A stretch of 64,000 nt of DNA from Casp-actino8 sp044358015 (GTDB taxonomy: Bacteria > Actinomycetota > Acidimicrobiia > Acidimicrobiales > Ilumatobacteraceae): positions 62,001-126,000 of the forward strand of contig JBIKOO010000001.1 of assembly GCA_044358015.1 (NCBI GenBank). The letters run 5' to 3'. Below, piece after piece: positions 8,043 to 17,443 of this stretch. Below the pieces are notes generated by a model. That model was given only the letters and a program-made list of their open reading frames with translations, searched no databases and had not been told where the DNA came from. Position numbers and translations under genes: made by a program. Within the stretch, counting starts at the first letter, position 1, and each line of letters opens with the position of its first letter.

Positions 8043-10277
8043 ATGGCCACGGTGACTCGTCTTCTCCCTTGGAGGCGACAACATAGTTCACCCGACGACG
8101 AAATGGCCCCAGTTTTACTCTCTTTCCGACGCCGTCATCCCAAGGCCTCAACCGCGTTAATGACTAAAGCCTTTGAGACTGCTCGAGCGGCTCATTCACA
8201 ACAAACCCGAAAGAGCGGCGAGGGATATATCAACCACCCTCTTGCCGTCGCCAAAATCGTCGCCGATATCGGACTTGATGAGACCACCGTAATCGCGGCC
8301 TTGTTGCACGATGCGGTCGAGGACACCGACATTACGGTGGCTGATGTTGAACGCGATTTCGGACCGGAAGTAGCCGCGATCGTTGATGGTGTTACCAAAC
8401 TTGATCGAATTCGCTTTGACTCCAAAGAAGAGCAACAAGCAGCGACCATGCGGAAAATGCTGGTCGCCATGGCCAAAGACTTACGAGTCCTGATTATCAA
8501 GTTGGCCGATCGGCTACACAACATGCGCACCATCGCAGCTATGCCTGTTGAAAAGCAACAACGCATAGCCAGTGAAACCTTAGACATCTACGCGCCGCTT
8601 GCCCATCGCCTCGGAATGCAAGGCCTCAAGCAACAACTTGAAGATTTGGCTTTTGCTTCCATGTACCCAAAAAGGTACGCCGAACTAGACCACTTAGTCA
8701 GCAGTCGAAGTCCTGAACGCGATGTGTATCTAGCCAAAGCAATGTCTGATGTTCGTGCCAAGTTGATTGACCTCAACATTGATGCAGATGTCACCGGTCG
8801 CGGAAAACACTTGTGGAGCATCTACGAAAAGATGATTCAAAAAGGCAAGGAATTTGACGAGATCTTTGACATCGTCGCAATTCGTGTCGTTGTTGATTCG
8901 GTGAAGGATTGCTACGCAGCGTTGGGTTGCATTCACGGCACTTGGAAGCCCATCGTTGGGCGATTCAAGGACTACGTGGCTATGCCGAAATTCAACCTGT
9001 ACCAAAGTTTGCACACCACAGTGATTGGACCAGGTGGTAAGCCTCTTGAAATTCAAATTCGAACTCGAGAAATGCACCAACGAGCCGAATGGGGAGTAGC
9101 CGCCCACTGGGCTTACAAAGATGACAACGAAACCCCCGATATTGATTGGTTAAATCGCATCATCGATTGGCAAAGCGACATTGCCGATCCAGCCCAATTC
9201 ATGGAGAGTCTGAAGACTGATCTCGACCAAGATGAAATCTTTGTGTTCACTCCAAAAGGTCGCGTGATTGCTTTACCGCTCGGTTCGTGCCCCGTTGACT
9301 TTGCGTATTCAGTTCACACGGCGATCGGTAATGCCTGCATCGGCGCTCGCGTCAATGGGCGACTAGTACCTTTGACACATCAGTTGAAATCTGGTGACAC
9401 TTGCGAAATCTTTACCTCAAAAGTTGAATCCGCAAGTCCATCACGTGAGTGGCTTGAATTCATTTCTTCGCCTAAAGCTCGCAACAAGGTCAAGCAATGG
9501 TTCTCGCGAGAGAAACGTGAAGACCTCATTGAAGCAGGTCGCGAAGATTTGTCGAAAGAACTTCGTCGGGTACGGCTACCTGTCAATCGGGTGATGGAGA
9601 GTTCTCATTTAACCTCCGAAATGGAATCGTTGAATTACCTCGATCTTGACACCTTGCTCGCAGCGATCGGCGAGGGACACGTTGAAGCAGCACAATTCGC
9701 ACAAAGAATTGCTGCACGTTTTGAAGACTCAGACTCTGAAGAACGCTTACCGGCATCGGTCTTAAGACCAGACGATCTGCGACGACGCGGAAATAGCAAT
9801 GTCGGAATTCATGTCGAAGGCTTTGACGATGTCCTGGTGCGGTTATCTAAGTGTTGTACTCCTGTACCTGGAGACGAGATTTTAGGATTCATTACTCGCG
9901 GGCGCGGTGTGAGCATTCACCGTTCAGATTGTGCGAACGCTGGAACATTCGCAGATGATCAATCGTCACGCCTTGTCGACGTTGAATGGGATGGCTCTTC
10001 GACCGGAACTGTCTTTCGCGCCAGCGTTGAAGTTGTCGCCCTTGATCGCTCTCGATTACTGCGCGATGTGGCCAATGAACTATCTGAACAACACGTCAAT
10101 ATCGTGGCTTGCAGCACCCATACCGGGGGAGACCGAGTCGCAAAAATGCGCTTTGAATTCGAACTCGCCGACCCCGGACACCTCGATTCGGTTCTACGCA
10201 CAATCAAGAAGATTGATGGCGTCTACGATGCCTACCGATCTGGCACTGGCCGACCCCTTGACGACGACGAGGAGTGA
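8043..10277 (+). CDS. rel: Bifunctional (p)ppGpp synthetase/hydrolase Rel
   Basis: 744 residues, long RSH enzyme of the stringent response. The HD hydrolase domain (about residues 45-200) contains LLHDAVEDTD and DRLHNMRT. The synthetase domain (about 250-360) contains GRFKDYVAMPKFNLYQSLHTT, with the IRTREMHQRAEWGVAAHW segment after it. TGS (about 400-465, FVFTPKGRVIALP) and a C-terminal ACT domain (about 660-735) follow. Both catalytic halves look intact, so it should make and degrade the alarmone, as expected for the single Rel of actinomycetes. It starts 64 bases after apt. Confidence 0.97.
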   Translation: MATVTRLLPWRRQHSSPDDEMAPVLLSFRRRHPKASTALMTKAFETARAAHSQQTRKSGEGYINHPLAVAKIVADIGLDETTVIAALLHDAVEDTDITVADVERDFGPEVAAIVDGVTKLDRIRFDSKEEQQAATMRKMLVAMAKDLRVLIIKLADRLHNMRTIAAMPVEKQQRIASETLDIYAPLAHRLGMQGLKQQLEDLAFASMYPKRYAELDHLVSSRSPERDVYLAKAMSDVRAKLIDLNIDADVTGRGKHLWSIYEKMIQKGKEFDEIFDIVAIRVVVDSVKDCYAALGCIHGTWKPIVGRFKDYVAMPKFNLYQSLHTTVIGPGGKPLEIQIRTREMHQRAEWGVAAHWAYKDDNETPDIDWLNRIIDWQSDIADPAQFMESLKTDLDQDEIFVFTPKGRVIALPLGSCPVDFAYSVHTAIGNACIGARVNGRLVPLTHQLKSGDTCEIFTSKVESASPSREWLEFISSPKARNKVKQWFSREKREDLIEAGREDLSKELRRVRLPVNRVMESSHLTSEMESLNYLDLDTLLAAIGEGHVEAAQFAQRIAARFEDSDSEERLPASVLRPDDLRRRGNSNVGIHVEGFDDVLVRLSKCCTPVPGDEILGFITRGRGVSIHRSDCANAGTFADDQSSRLVDVEWDGSSTGTVFRASVEVVALDRSRLLRDVANELSEQHVNIVACSTHTGGDRVAKMRFEFELADPGHLDSVLRTIKKIDGVYDAYRSGTGRPLDDDEE

Positions 10278-10357
10278 CTCATTTTGCCTCGATCACAGCG
10301 TTGGGTGGGGCCTAATCTCCCGAAGGCACGACCCATTGACCGCTAGCCTGAGTATTT

Positions 10358-11611
10358 GTGCCCGAGTTTCAAACCAGCCCAGGGATGCGCGACATCCTTC
10401 CTCCCGAATCTGCCCGTTGGCGGCGGTTCGTGGCGACATTCGCCGAGACGGTCACCGCGGCTGGTTATGGTCAAATCATCCCTCCGTTACTTGAAGACAT
10501 CGGTGTCTTTCATCGGGTCGGCGAAGCAACCGACATCGTGACGAAAGAGATGTACGACTTCATCGATAAGGGCGAACGACACGTGGCCCTCCGACCAGAA
10601 CAGACTGCCAGTGTGTGCCGTGCGTTTGTTCAGCACCGACCCGCCACACCTTGGAAAGTTTGGTACTCCGGACCGAACTTCCGATACGAACGTCCACAGC
10701 GTGGTCGTTACCGACAATTTGACCAAGTCGGCATTGAAGTCCTTGGAGCCAACGACCCGTACCTTGACGTTGAAGTCACCGCCCTCGGTTGGAACTTTTT
10801 CAAACGTCTTGGACTGCAGCAGGTGCACTTACACCTCAACAGTTTGGGCGAACCCGAGAATCGCCAGCGATTCGTGACCGCTTTGCAGACCTACTTCACT
10901 GACAATATTGATCGTCTTTCTGACGCCAGTAAAACCACGCTCGCCAAGAATGCTCTTCGGGTGCTTGACTCAAAGCGTCCCGAAGACGGCGAAGTAATTG
11001 CTGGCGCTCCAAAGATCTCTGAGTTTTATAGCGATGCCGCCCGTTTGCATTTTGAAACTGTTCAGTCTGGTTTGCAGGCACTCGACATTCCCTTCATCGT
11101 GAATGAAAAATTGGTCCGAGGACTCGATTATTACCGCCACACAACTTTTGAATTTGTTGGCGGAACTCTCGACTCAGCACAGAATGCCATCGGCGGCGGC
11201 GGACGTTATGACGGCCTCGTTGAAGATCTAGGTGGTCCGGCAACTGGCGGCATCGGATTCGCCCTCGGTCTCGATCGAACTCTTCTAGCGTGTGACGATG
11301 AAGGCGTCTTTGCTTCAACCGAGACCAATGTTGATGTCTTCGTCGTTGACACTACGGGTGGCCTTGAAGCACTGGTGATTACTCAACAACTTCGAGAGGC
11401 CGGAATCTCGAGTGATCGCTCATTTGAGAATCGCAGTATGAAAAGCCAAATGAAAGCTGCCGACAAGAGTGGCGCCAAGATCGCCATCATTATTGGATCA
11501 GATGAAGTTGAAGCACAGTCTTTTGTATTGCGACCCTTGAGATCTGAAGATCAGCAGTCGACTATTCCGCGTAATGAATTAATGACCTCAATAATGAAAG
11601 CACTCTCATGA
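10358..11611 (+). CDS. hisS: Histidyl-tRNA synthetase
   Basis: 417 residues. Class II synthetase. N-terminal TSPGMRDILPPESARW, motif 2 in YSGPNFRYERPQRGRYRQF, the histidine-specific LVRGLDYYRHTTFEF, motif 3 in GGIGFALGLDR, and a C-terminal anticodon-binding domain (about residues 325-417). GTG start 80 bases after rel. The stop overlaps aspS by 4 bases, so the two synthetase genes are coupled. Confidence 0.97.
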   Translation: MPEFQTSPGMRDILPPESARWRRFVATFAETVTAAGYGQIIPPLLEDIGVFHRVGEATDIVTKEMYDFIDKGERHVALRPEQTASVCRAFVQHRPATPWKVWYSGPNFRYERPQRGRYRQFDQVGIEVLGANDPYLDVEVTALGWNFFKRLGLQQVHLHLNSLGEPENRQRFVTALQTYFTDNIDRLSDASKTTLAKNALRVLDSKRPEDGEVIAGAPKISEFYSDAARLHFETVQSGLQALDIPFIVNEKLVRGLDYYRHTTFEFVGGTLDSAQNAIGGGGRYDGLVEDLGGPATGGIGFALGLDRTLLACDDEGVFASTETNVDVFVVDTTGGLEALVITQQLREAGISSDRSFENRSMKSQMKAADKSGAKIAIIIGSDEVEAQSFVLRPLRSEDQQSTIPRNELMTSIMKALS

Positions 11612-13365
11612 CAATTTCAACACGACAAACTTCAATGCGTACTCACATGTGCGGCGAAATCGGTACTAGCGACATCGGCCAGACTGTTACCGTCTGCGGA
11701 TGGGTTGCGAAGCGCCGTGAACATGGTGACAAGTTGGCTTTCGTTGACCTTCGTGACTATTCAGGAATAGTCCAATGCGTCATTGACAATGCTGTTGACG
11801 TGCGCAGTGAATACGTGGTCAAGATCACTGGCGTCGTGCGCCCCCGCCCAGAAGGAACTGTCAACGTCAACTTAAGTACCGGTGAAGTTGAAATCGGCGA
11901 ATGCGTTGTTGAGGTTCTTCGATCCGCCGAGCCACCACCGTTCCCAGTTGATGCACGAGCCGACGATGTTGATGAAAATGTCCGTTTGCAATACCGCTAT
12001 ATCGACATTCGTCGAGAGCGCATGCAAAAGAATCTCCGTACTCGCGCCAAAGTGAACTCAGCAGTTCGCACTGCGATGGAGTCACAGGGTTTCGTTGAAG
12101 TTGAAACCCCCATGCTTGTACCTTCAACGCCAGAAGGCGCCCGTGAATTTTTAGTTCCTTCACGCAAAGAGCCCGGTTCTTTTTACGCTCTACCGCAAAG
12201 TCCACAACTCTTCAAACAACTATTGATGGTCGCTGGTATCGATCGCTATTACCAAATAGCTCGTTGTTTACGTGACGAAGACCTTCGCGCCGATCGTCAA
12301 TATGAATTCATGCAACTTGATGCTGAGATGAGTTTCGTCAATCAAGACGATGTTCTGGCGGCGATTAGCACAGCCGTTATTGCTGCTGCCGAATCAGTGA
12401 CTGGCGTCAAGCCCGACCCGATTCAGCAGATTACTTGGCGTGAAGCAATGGAACGCTTTGGGGTCGACAAACCAGACTTGCGTTTCGGTATGGAGTTAAC
12501 AGAGTTGACATCCATCTTCTCGAGCACTGAGTTCAAGGCCTTCGCTGGCGCCGAGTCCATCAAGGGCATCAGGGTCGAAGGGAAAGCTGAAGAGTTCGGA
12601 CGTAACAAACTTGATGCGTTGACTGATCGCGCCAAAAAAATGGGCGCCAAAGGTTTGGTGTGGCTCAAAGTTGCAACCGACGGAACCCTTGAATCACCAG
12701 TCGTCAAATTCTTATCAGCCGATGAACAGAGTCAGTTGATTTCCTCTCTGCAAGCAAAGCCTGGCGACTTACTTTTGATCGTGGCCGATGAATGGTCAAT
12801 GACCTGTGAAGTTCTCGGAACATTGCGCAACGATCTCGGTCGGCCACCAGTGCACCAAGGACCTTATCGCTACGTCTGGGTCACCGAATTCCCGTTGTTT
12901 GTCGGTGTTGACAAAGAGACTGGTCAGCCAAAACCAGGACATCACCCTTTCTGTCAGCCCCACCCCGATGATCTTGACAAGTTTGAAAGTGATCCAATGT
13001 CGGTGCGTTCATTGGCGTACGACCTTGTGCTCAACGGATGGGAACTGGGTTCAGGATCTATTCGAATCCACGAACCTGAAATGCAACGACGAGTTTTCAC
13101 GGCACTTGGTATCAGCGAAGAGGAAGCCAACCGTAAATTTGGTTTCTTCTTGAAGCCGTTCACTTACGGTGCACCGCCACACGGTGGGTTCGCTTTTGGT
13201 CTTGATCGACTCGTTGCGATCTTGGCAGGCGAAGAAAACATTCGCGAAGTCATCGCATTCCCCAAGACTCAGAGTGGACAAGATCCCATGACGAATGCTC
13301 CAACTCGTGCTGAGAATAAGCAACTTGACGAGCTCGGCATCAGAGTTTTGCCGCCCAAGGTCTGA
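11608..13365 (+). CDS. aspS: Aspartyl-tRNA synthetase
   Basis: 585 residues, bacterial-type AspRS with an N-terminal OB anticodon domain (GWVAKRREHGDKLAFVDLRD), class II catalytic core (QSPQLFKQLLMVAGIDRYYQ, RDEDLRADRQYEFMQLD), the GAD insertion (about residues 285-410) and motif 3 FAFGLDRLVAILAGEENIRE. The ATG at 11608 overlaps hisS; an ATG at 11635 would give MRTHMCGEIG, closer to the usual N-terminus, and is a real alternative. Whether it also charges tRNA-Asn cannot be read from what I see. Confidence 0.96.
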   Translation: MTISTRQTSMRTHMCGEIGTSDIGQTVTVCGWVAKRREHGDKLAFVDLRDYSGIVQCVIDNAVDVRSEYVVKITGVVRPRPEGTVNVNLSTGEVEIGECVVEVLRSAEPPPFPVDARADDVDENVRLQYRYIDIRRERMQKNLRTRAKVNSAVRTAMESQGFVEVETPMLVPSTPEGAREFLVPSRKEPGSFYALPQSPQLFKQLLMVAGIDRYYQIARCLRDEDLRADRQYEFMQLDAEMSFVNQDDVLAAISTAVIAAAESVTGVKPDPIQQITWREAMERFGVDKPDLRFGMELTELTSIFSSTEFKAFAGAESIKGIRVEGKAEEFGRNKLDALTDRAKKMGAKGLVWLKVATDGTLESPVVKFLSADEQSQLISSLQAKPGDLLLIVADEWSMTCEVLGTLRNDLGRPPVHQGPYRYVWVTEFPLFVGVDKETGQPKPGHHPFCQPHPDDLDKFESDPMSVRSLAYDLVLNGWELGSGSIRIHEPEMQRRVFTALGISEEEANRKFGFFLKPFTYGAPPHGGFAFGLDRLVAILAGEENIREVIAFPKTQSGQDPMTNAPTRAENKQLDELGIRVLPPKV

Positions 13366-13387
13366 CCCCAGATTCTTTGCAACGATC

Positions 13388-13846
13388 ATGAGTTCGCAAT
13401 CTTTCCGCGCCGGAGTCGTCATTGTTATCCGGCGCGACAATGGCGACCTCATGGCTTTTGAACGCAAAGATGTTCCTGGTTCATGGCAGTTGCCTCAAGG
13501 TGGTATCGATGTCGACGAAGAACCAGTAGATGCCGCGTGGCGTGAACTGAAAGAAGAAACAGGTCTCACCTCTCAAGATGTCGCCCTAGTTTTGGAATTG
13601 CCAGAATGGATTGCGTACGAATGGCCCGCTGAGATTCGCGCCAATATCAAGAACGGCGATAAGCGCCGTGGACAAATTCAGAAGTGGTTCTTGTTCGGAG
13701 TATTAGATGAAGAATCGGTCTCGCCGATTCCCGATGATCATGAGTTCAGTCGCTGGCAGTGGATGGATCCCCATCACCTTTTGCATCACCTTGTTGAATT
13801 TCGCCAGGCCGCATACGCGCGAGCCTTTTCTCGGATTCTGCCGTGA
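13388..13846 (+). CDS. Nudix hydrolase, RppH-like
   Basis: 152 residues. The Nudix box is complete at residues 38-60 (G38, E44, R52, E53, E56, E57, G59). The preceding SWQLPQGGID and the LPEWIAYEWP segment place it near RNA pyrophosphohydrolase and diadenosine-polyphosphate hydrolases, so decapping of 5'-triphosphate RNA or Ap4A cleavage is plausible but not shown. The ATG at 13388 gives a normal N-terminus; a longer frame reaches back into aspS. Its stop overlaps the rarA GTG by 4 bases. Confidence 0.85.
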   Translation: MSSQSFRAGVVIVIRRDNGDLMAFERKDVPGSWQLPQGGIDVDEEPVDAAWRELKEETGLTSQDVALVLELPEWIAYEWPAEIRANIKNGDKRRGQIQKWFLFGVLDEESVSPIPDDHEFSRWQWMDPHHLLHHLVEFRQAAYARAFSRILP

Positions 13847-15141
13847 GTGATCTTTTCAGCGCTGCCGCAGAAGAACAGCTTCGTTCACAATCTCCACTAG
13901 CGGCACGACTGCGACCACGAACTATCGATGATGTCGTTGGACAAGAACATCTTGTCGGAGTTGGCAAACCGCTACGTCGTCTAGTCGAGCAAGACAAATT
14001 GAGTAGTGCGATTTTTTGGGGTCCTCCTGGAACTGGAAAGACCACCTTGGCATTAGCGGTTGCCGGAACAACAAAACGGGCTTTTGAACAATTGTCAGCT
14101 GTTACCGCAGGTGTCAAAGATGTTCGCGAAGTAATTGAGCGTGCCCGACAACGTCTCGGAATGCACGGACAAGGAACGATTCTTTTCCTTGATGAGATTC
14201 ATAGATTTTCAAAGAGTCAACAAGATGCGTTGTTACCTGCGGTCGAAGATGGAACCTTGACATTGATTGGTGCGACAACCGAAAACCCATTTTTTGAAGT
14301 TAATGCGCCACTTCGTTCACGCAGCACTCTTTTTCGTTTAGAACCGCTATCTCGCGACGCCATTCGTGTCTTAATTGACCGTGGTCTCACTGCGATGGGA
14401 ACCACTGCAACTCTCGATGCGAAAGATCTTCTCACCGAAAGATCTGGGGGAGACGGACGTCAAGTATTGACATCGCTTGAAGTGGCAGTCGCTCTGTCCC
14501 ACCCCGAGCAAGTTCTCGTTGAGCATGTTGAAGCGGCACTTGGTACAAGCGCTTTGCGATACGGCCGCGACGATCACTACGACGTTGTCAGTGCTTTCAT
14601 CAAAAGCCTGCGCGGCAGCGATCCTCAGGCCGCCACGTATTATCTGGCGCGCATGCTTGAAGCGGGCGAAGATGCTCGGTTCATCGTTCGCAGAATGGTC
14701 ATTTTCGCGAGCGAAGATATCGGACTTGCCGACCCAACTGCACTGATGATCGCCGTCGCTGCGGCTCAGGCTCTCGAACATGTAGGTCTCCCTGAAGCCG
14801 AACTGAACTTGGCTCACGCGGCTATTCATTTGGCGACTGCACCGAAAAGCAATCGCGCCGCCCTAGCCATTTGGGGGGCTCGGGCCGACATCAAGAATGG
14901 AGCGGTAGGCGAGGTACCAGCACATTTGCGAGATGCTCATTATCAAGGAGCCGCCGTTCTTGGACATGGGACTGGATACGACTACCCTCATGATGATCCG
15001 CGTGGATGGGTTCCTCAGCAGTATCTGCCCGATGAACTCGTTGACAAACGGTGGTACGAACCAAGTCCACATGGGCGTGAACGAGAAATCGGGCATCGTC
15101 TCGCTCAGCAAAACGAAGAAGCGCATCAGGAGGAATCATGA
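13843..15141 (+). CDS. rarA: Replication-associated recombination ATPase RarA
   Basis: 432 residues. AAA+ clamp-loader-like ATPase that acts at stalled replication forks. Walker A GPPGTGKTTL, Walker B LFLDEIHRFSKSQQDALLP, sensor GATTENPFFEVN, and the RarA C-terminal domain with SAFIKSLRGSDPQAATYYLARML and the terminal GYDYPHDDPRGWVPQQYLPDE. GTG start inside the Nudix stop. Also called MgsA. Confidence 0.95.
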   Translation: MSDLFSAAAEEQLRSQSPLAARLRPRTIDDVVGQEHLVGVGKPLRRLVEQDKLSSAIFWGPPGTGKTTLALAVAGTTKRAFEQLSAVTAGVKDVREVIERARQRLGMHGQGTILFLDEIHRFSKSQQDALLPAVEDGTLTLIGATTENPFFEVNAPLRSRSTLFRLEPLSRDAIRVLIDRGLTAMGTTATLDAKDLLTERSGGDGRQVLTSLEVAVALSHPEQVLVEHVEAALGTSALRYGRDDHYDVVSAFIKSLRGSDPQAATYYLARMLEAGEDARFIVRRMVIFASEDIGLADPTALMIAVAAAQALEHVGLPEAELNLAHAAIHLATAPKSNRAALAIWGARADIKNGAVGEVPAHLRDAHYQGAAVLGHGTGYDYPHDDPRGWVPQQYLPDELVDKRWYEPSPHGREREIGHRLAQQNEEAHQEES

Positions 15142-15578
15142 CAGCAGGAGATTTGGCGATTGTTCTCGCTGCGGTTTTGTTGACTCTCGGTTTTGCCGCC
15201 CTCATCGTGGTGTTGCTCCGAGTTTTGGACACCCTACGATCGCTTCGCCTTGAAGTTGATTCTCTACGCCGCGAAACGGGACCCCTCCTCGCCGAACTAC
15301 GCGCTTCCACCGACGAAGCACGTTACGCAGTAGAAGAAGCTCGTGAAGACCTTGATCGATTTGATCGAGTCCTTGGTTCGGCTGAAGCAATTAGTGGGGC
15401 AATGGCGAACACCGGTCGCATGACCCGTATGGCCCTGTCAACTCCAGTCATTAAGGTTGCCGCTTTGGCAACCGGAACTTCGCGGGCTGCGCAACGTCTG
15501 AAGCGTGACCAGCGAAAACTCGAACGTCAAAACCGACGAGAATCTTCAGGCCACGAGATAGTCAGGAAAATTCGATGA
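15138..15578 (+). CDS. Single-pass membrane coiled-coil protein, DUF948-like
   Basis: 146 residues. One strong N-terminal membrane helix (about residues 6-28), then a heptad-like charged helical region (about 30-80, RSLRLEVDSLRRETGPLLAE) and a basic C-terminus. This resembles DUF948-type envelope proteins often found after rarA, but no catalytic motif is visible. It overlaps rarA upstream and the next small gene downstream by 4 bases each, so it belongs to the same transcript. Confidence 0.75.
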   Translation: MTAGDLAIVLAAVLLTLGFAALIVVLLRVLDTLRSLRLEVDSLRRETGPLLAELRASTDEARYAVEEAREDLDRFDRVLGSAEAISGAMANTGRMTRMALSTPVIKVAALATGTSRAAQRLKRDQRKLERQNRRESSGHEIVRKIR

Positions 15579-15973
15579 TCAAGCGTTTGGTGTGGTTTGT
15601 ATCGGGTGCAGTTGCTGGAATCAGCGGAGCGCTCTTTGCCGGTAAAAAGGTTCGGCGAACTGTGACAGGTCTCGGACCAGTCAAGGTAATCCATCGAGCC
15701 GCAAGTTCAACGCGCTCGCGAGTTACGACATTGACTGATGCTTGGTCTGCGGGTAAAGAGGCTATGCATGACAAAGAGAACGAACTCAAGGCCCGTCGTG
15801 ACGGTCGAGTTGAAACACTGTCAAGCCATTCTCATCTTGATCCAATTCAGCCCGGCGATGAAGTGCTCGTTGATGGCCAACGAGTTGAACCAGGTCGCGT
15901 CATAGTTTTACGTCAAGTGGATGAACCGACTCAACCACGTCGTTCTCGGCTGACTCGTCATCGTCGCCCATAG
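15575..15973 (+). CDS. Small basic membrane-anchored protein of unknown function
   Basis: 132 residues. The N-terminus VWFVSGAVAGISGALFAGKKVRR looks like a short Gly/Ala-rich membrane segment followed by positive charges. The rest is hydrophilic and ends in a very basic tail (SRLTRHRRP). Start overlaps the preceding membrane protein by 4 bases. In other actinomycetes a similar pair of small proteins lies just before alaS; here the next gene is glcD. Function not recognised. Confidence 0.6.
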   Translation: MIKRLVWFVSGAVAGISGALFAGKKVRRTVTGLGPVKVIHRAASSTRSRVTTLTDAWSAGKEAMHDKENELKARRDGRVETLSSHSHLDPIQPGDEVLVDGQRVEPGRVIVLRQVDEPTQPRRSRLTRHRRP

Positions 15974-15994
15974 TCAATCCAATTGTTACTTCGT

Positions 15995-17443
15995 ATGCGA
16001 GACAAGCCCCAAGTTCAATCATTGAACACTCAACTTATTTCTCGACTACGAGCGGTACTCGATATTCACCGAGTCCATACCGCCTCAGCTGATATAGATC
16101 TGTACAAGCGAGACGCATCCAACATTGAGGGGCGGGCGGGAGTTGTTTGTTTTCCGCTTACTATGGCCGAGGTTCAATCGGTCGTCAGTATTTGCGCCGA
16201 ATTTCAACAACCATTTGTGGCTCGAGGATCAGGAACAGGACTCTCTGGGGGAGCGACACCGTTAGATGGAGCGGTCGTTATTTCAACCGCCAAAATGAAT
16301 CGTTTGATTTCTGTTGATTCGGTTCATCGCCTTGCATGGATTGAACCGGGCATGCTGAATCTCGATCTCACTCGCGAAGTCACGCATCTCGGATTGCACT
16401 TTGCACCTGACCCCAGTAGTCAGCAAAGTTGCACGATCGGTGGCAACGTGGCCAACAACTCAGGAGGCCCCCACTGTTTGGCCGATGGGGTGACATCTAG
16501 TCATATTTTGGCTTGTGAAGTTGTTCTGTCTGATGGCTCAGTTGTCATGCTCGGCGGCGAAGACCCCGAACCCGATGGTCTTGATTTACGTGGCGCTTTC
16601 ATCGGTAGCGAAGGCATGTTCGGAATCACCACTAAAATTTGTGTGCGTCTGATGCAGAACTATCAGGCCGTCAGCACCATGTTGATGGATTTCACTTCGG
16701 TTCAAGCCGGTGCCGAAACAGTCAGTGCAATCATCGCCGCGGGCATGGTTCCGGCCGCTCTTGAAATGATGGACCAATTGTGTCTTGAGGCTGTGGAGGC
16801 ATATATCCATGCGGGCCTTCCAACCGATGCGGCTGCTGCTCTCTTAGTTGAGGTTTCAGGATTACCACACGCCGTCACTGACGACACCGAGCGAATCTCT
16901 GAGATTGGTCGAGCGCATGGCGCACGAACAATTCGAATCGCTCAAGATGAGGCCGAGCGGGCTCTACTTTGGAAAGGGCGCAAGACTGCATTCGGTGCTA
17001 TTGCGCGTATCAAACCTAACTATTACTTGCATGACACCGTTGTACCTCGCCGCAAACTTAACGAAGTACTTCAAGAGGTGTACCGCATTGCACAGCGACA
17101 TGACCTTTTGGTCCTCAATGTTTTCCATGCGGGCGATGGCAATCTGCATCCGCTACTCATTTTTGATAAGCGGGACCCAGGCATTATGGATCGCGTCCAT
17201 GCTGCCGGTGAAGAGATCGTCCGAGTCAGTGTTGAAGCCGGAGGAGTGCTTTCTGGTGAACACGGAATTGGTTTAGAAAAACGCGACTTCATGCCACTGA
17301 TGTTTGGCCCTCATGACCTTCACGCCCAGGCATCTATGCGGGTTGCATTTGATCCGCTCGGAATTGCTAACCCCTTCAAGGTATTACCCAGCCCTTCACA
17401 GTGCGGGGACGCCCACGACATGGGGGAGGATATGTGGGTATAG
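15995..17443 (+). CDS. glcD: Glycolate oxidase FAD subunit GlcD
   Basis: 482 residues from the ATG at 15995 (an in-frame TTG at 15983 adds four). FAD-binding PCMH domain with VARGSGTGLSGGATPL and PDPSSQQSCTIGGNVANNSG, then the oxidase C-terminal domain with NVFHAGDGNLHPLLIFD and SGEHGIGLEKRDFM. This is the GlcD/D-lactate dehydrogenase family; the adjacent glcE and nearby glcF point to glycolate oxidase, which makes glyoxylate and passes electrons to the membrane chain. The 3' end overlaps glcE by 10 bases. Confidence 0.9.
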   Translation: MRDKPQVQSLNTQLISRLRAVLDIHRVHTASADIDLYKRDASNIEGRAGVVCFPLTMAEVQSVVSICAEFQQPFVARGSGTGLSGGATPLDGAVVISTAKMNRLISVDSVHRLAWIEPGMLNLDLTREVTHLGLHFAPDPSSQQSCTIGGNVANNSGGPHCLADGVTSSHILACEVVLSDGSVVMLGGEDPEPDGLDLRGAFIGSEGMFGITTKICVRLMQNYQAVSTMLMDFTSVQAGAETVSAIIAAGMVPAALEMMDQLCLEAVEAYIHAGLPTDAAAALLVEVSGLPHAVTDDTERISEIGRAHGARTIRIAQDEAERALLWKGRKTAFGAIARIKPNYYLHDTVVPRRKLNEVLQEVYRIAQRHDLLVLNVFHAGDGNLHPLLIFDKRDPGIMDRVHAAGEEIVRVSVEAGGVLSGEHGIGLEKRDFMPLMFGPHDLHAQASMRVAFDPLGIANPFKVLPSPSQCGDAHDMGEDMWV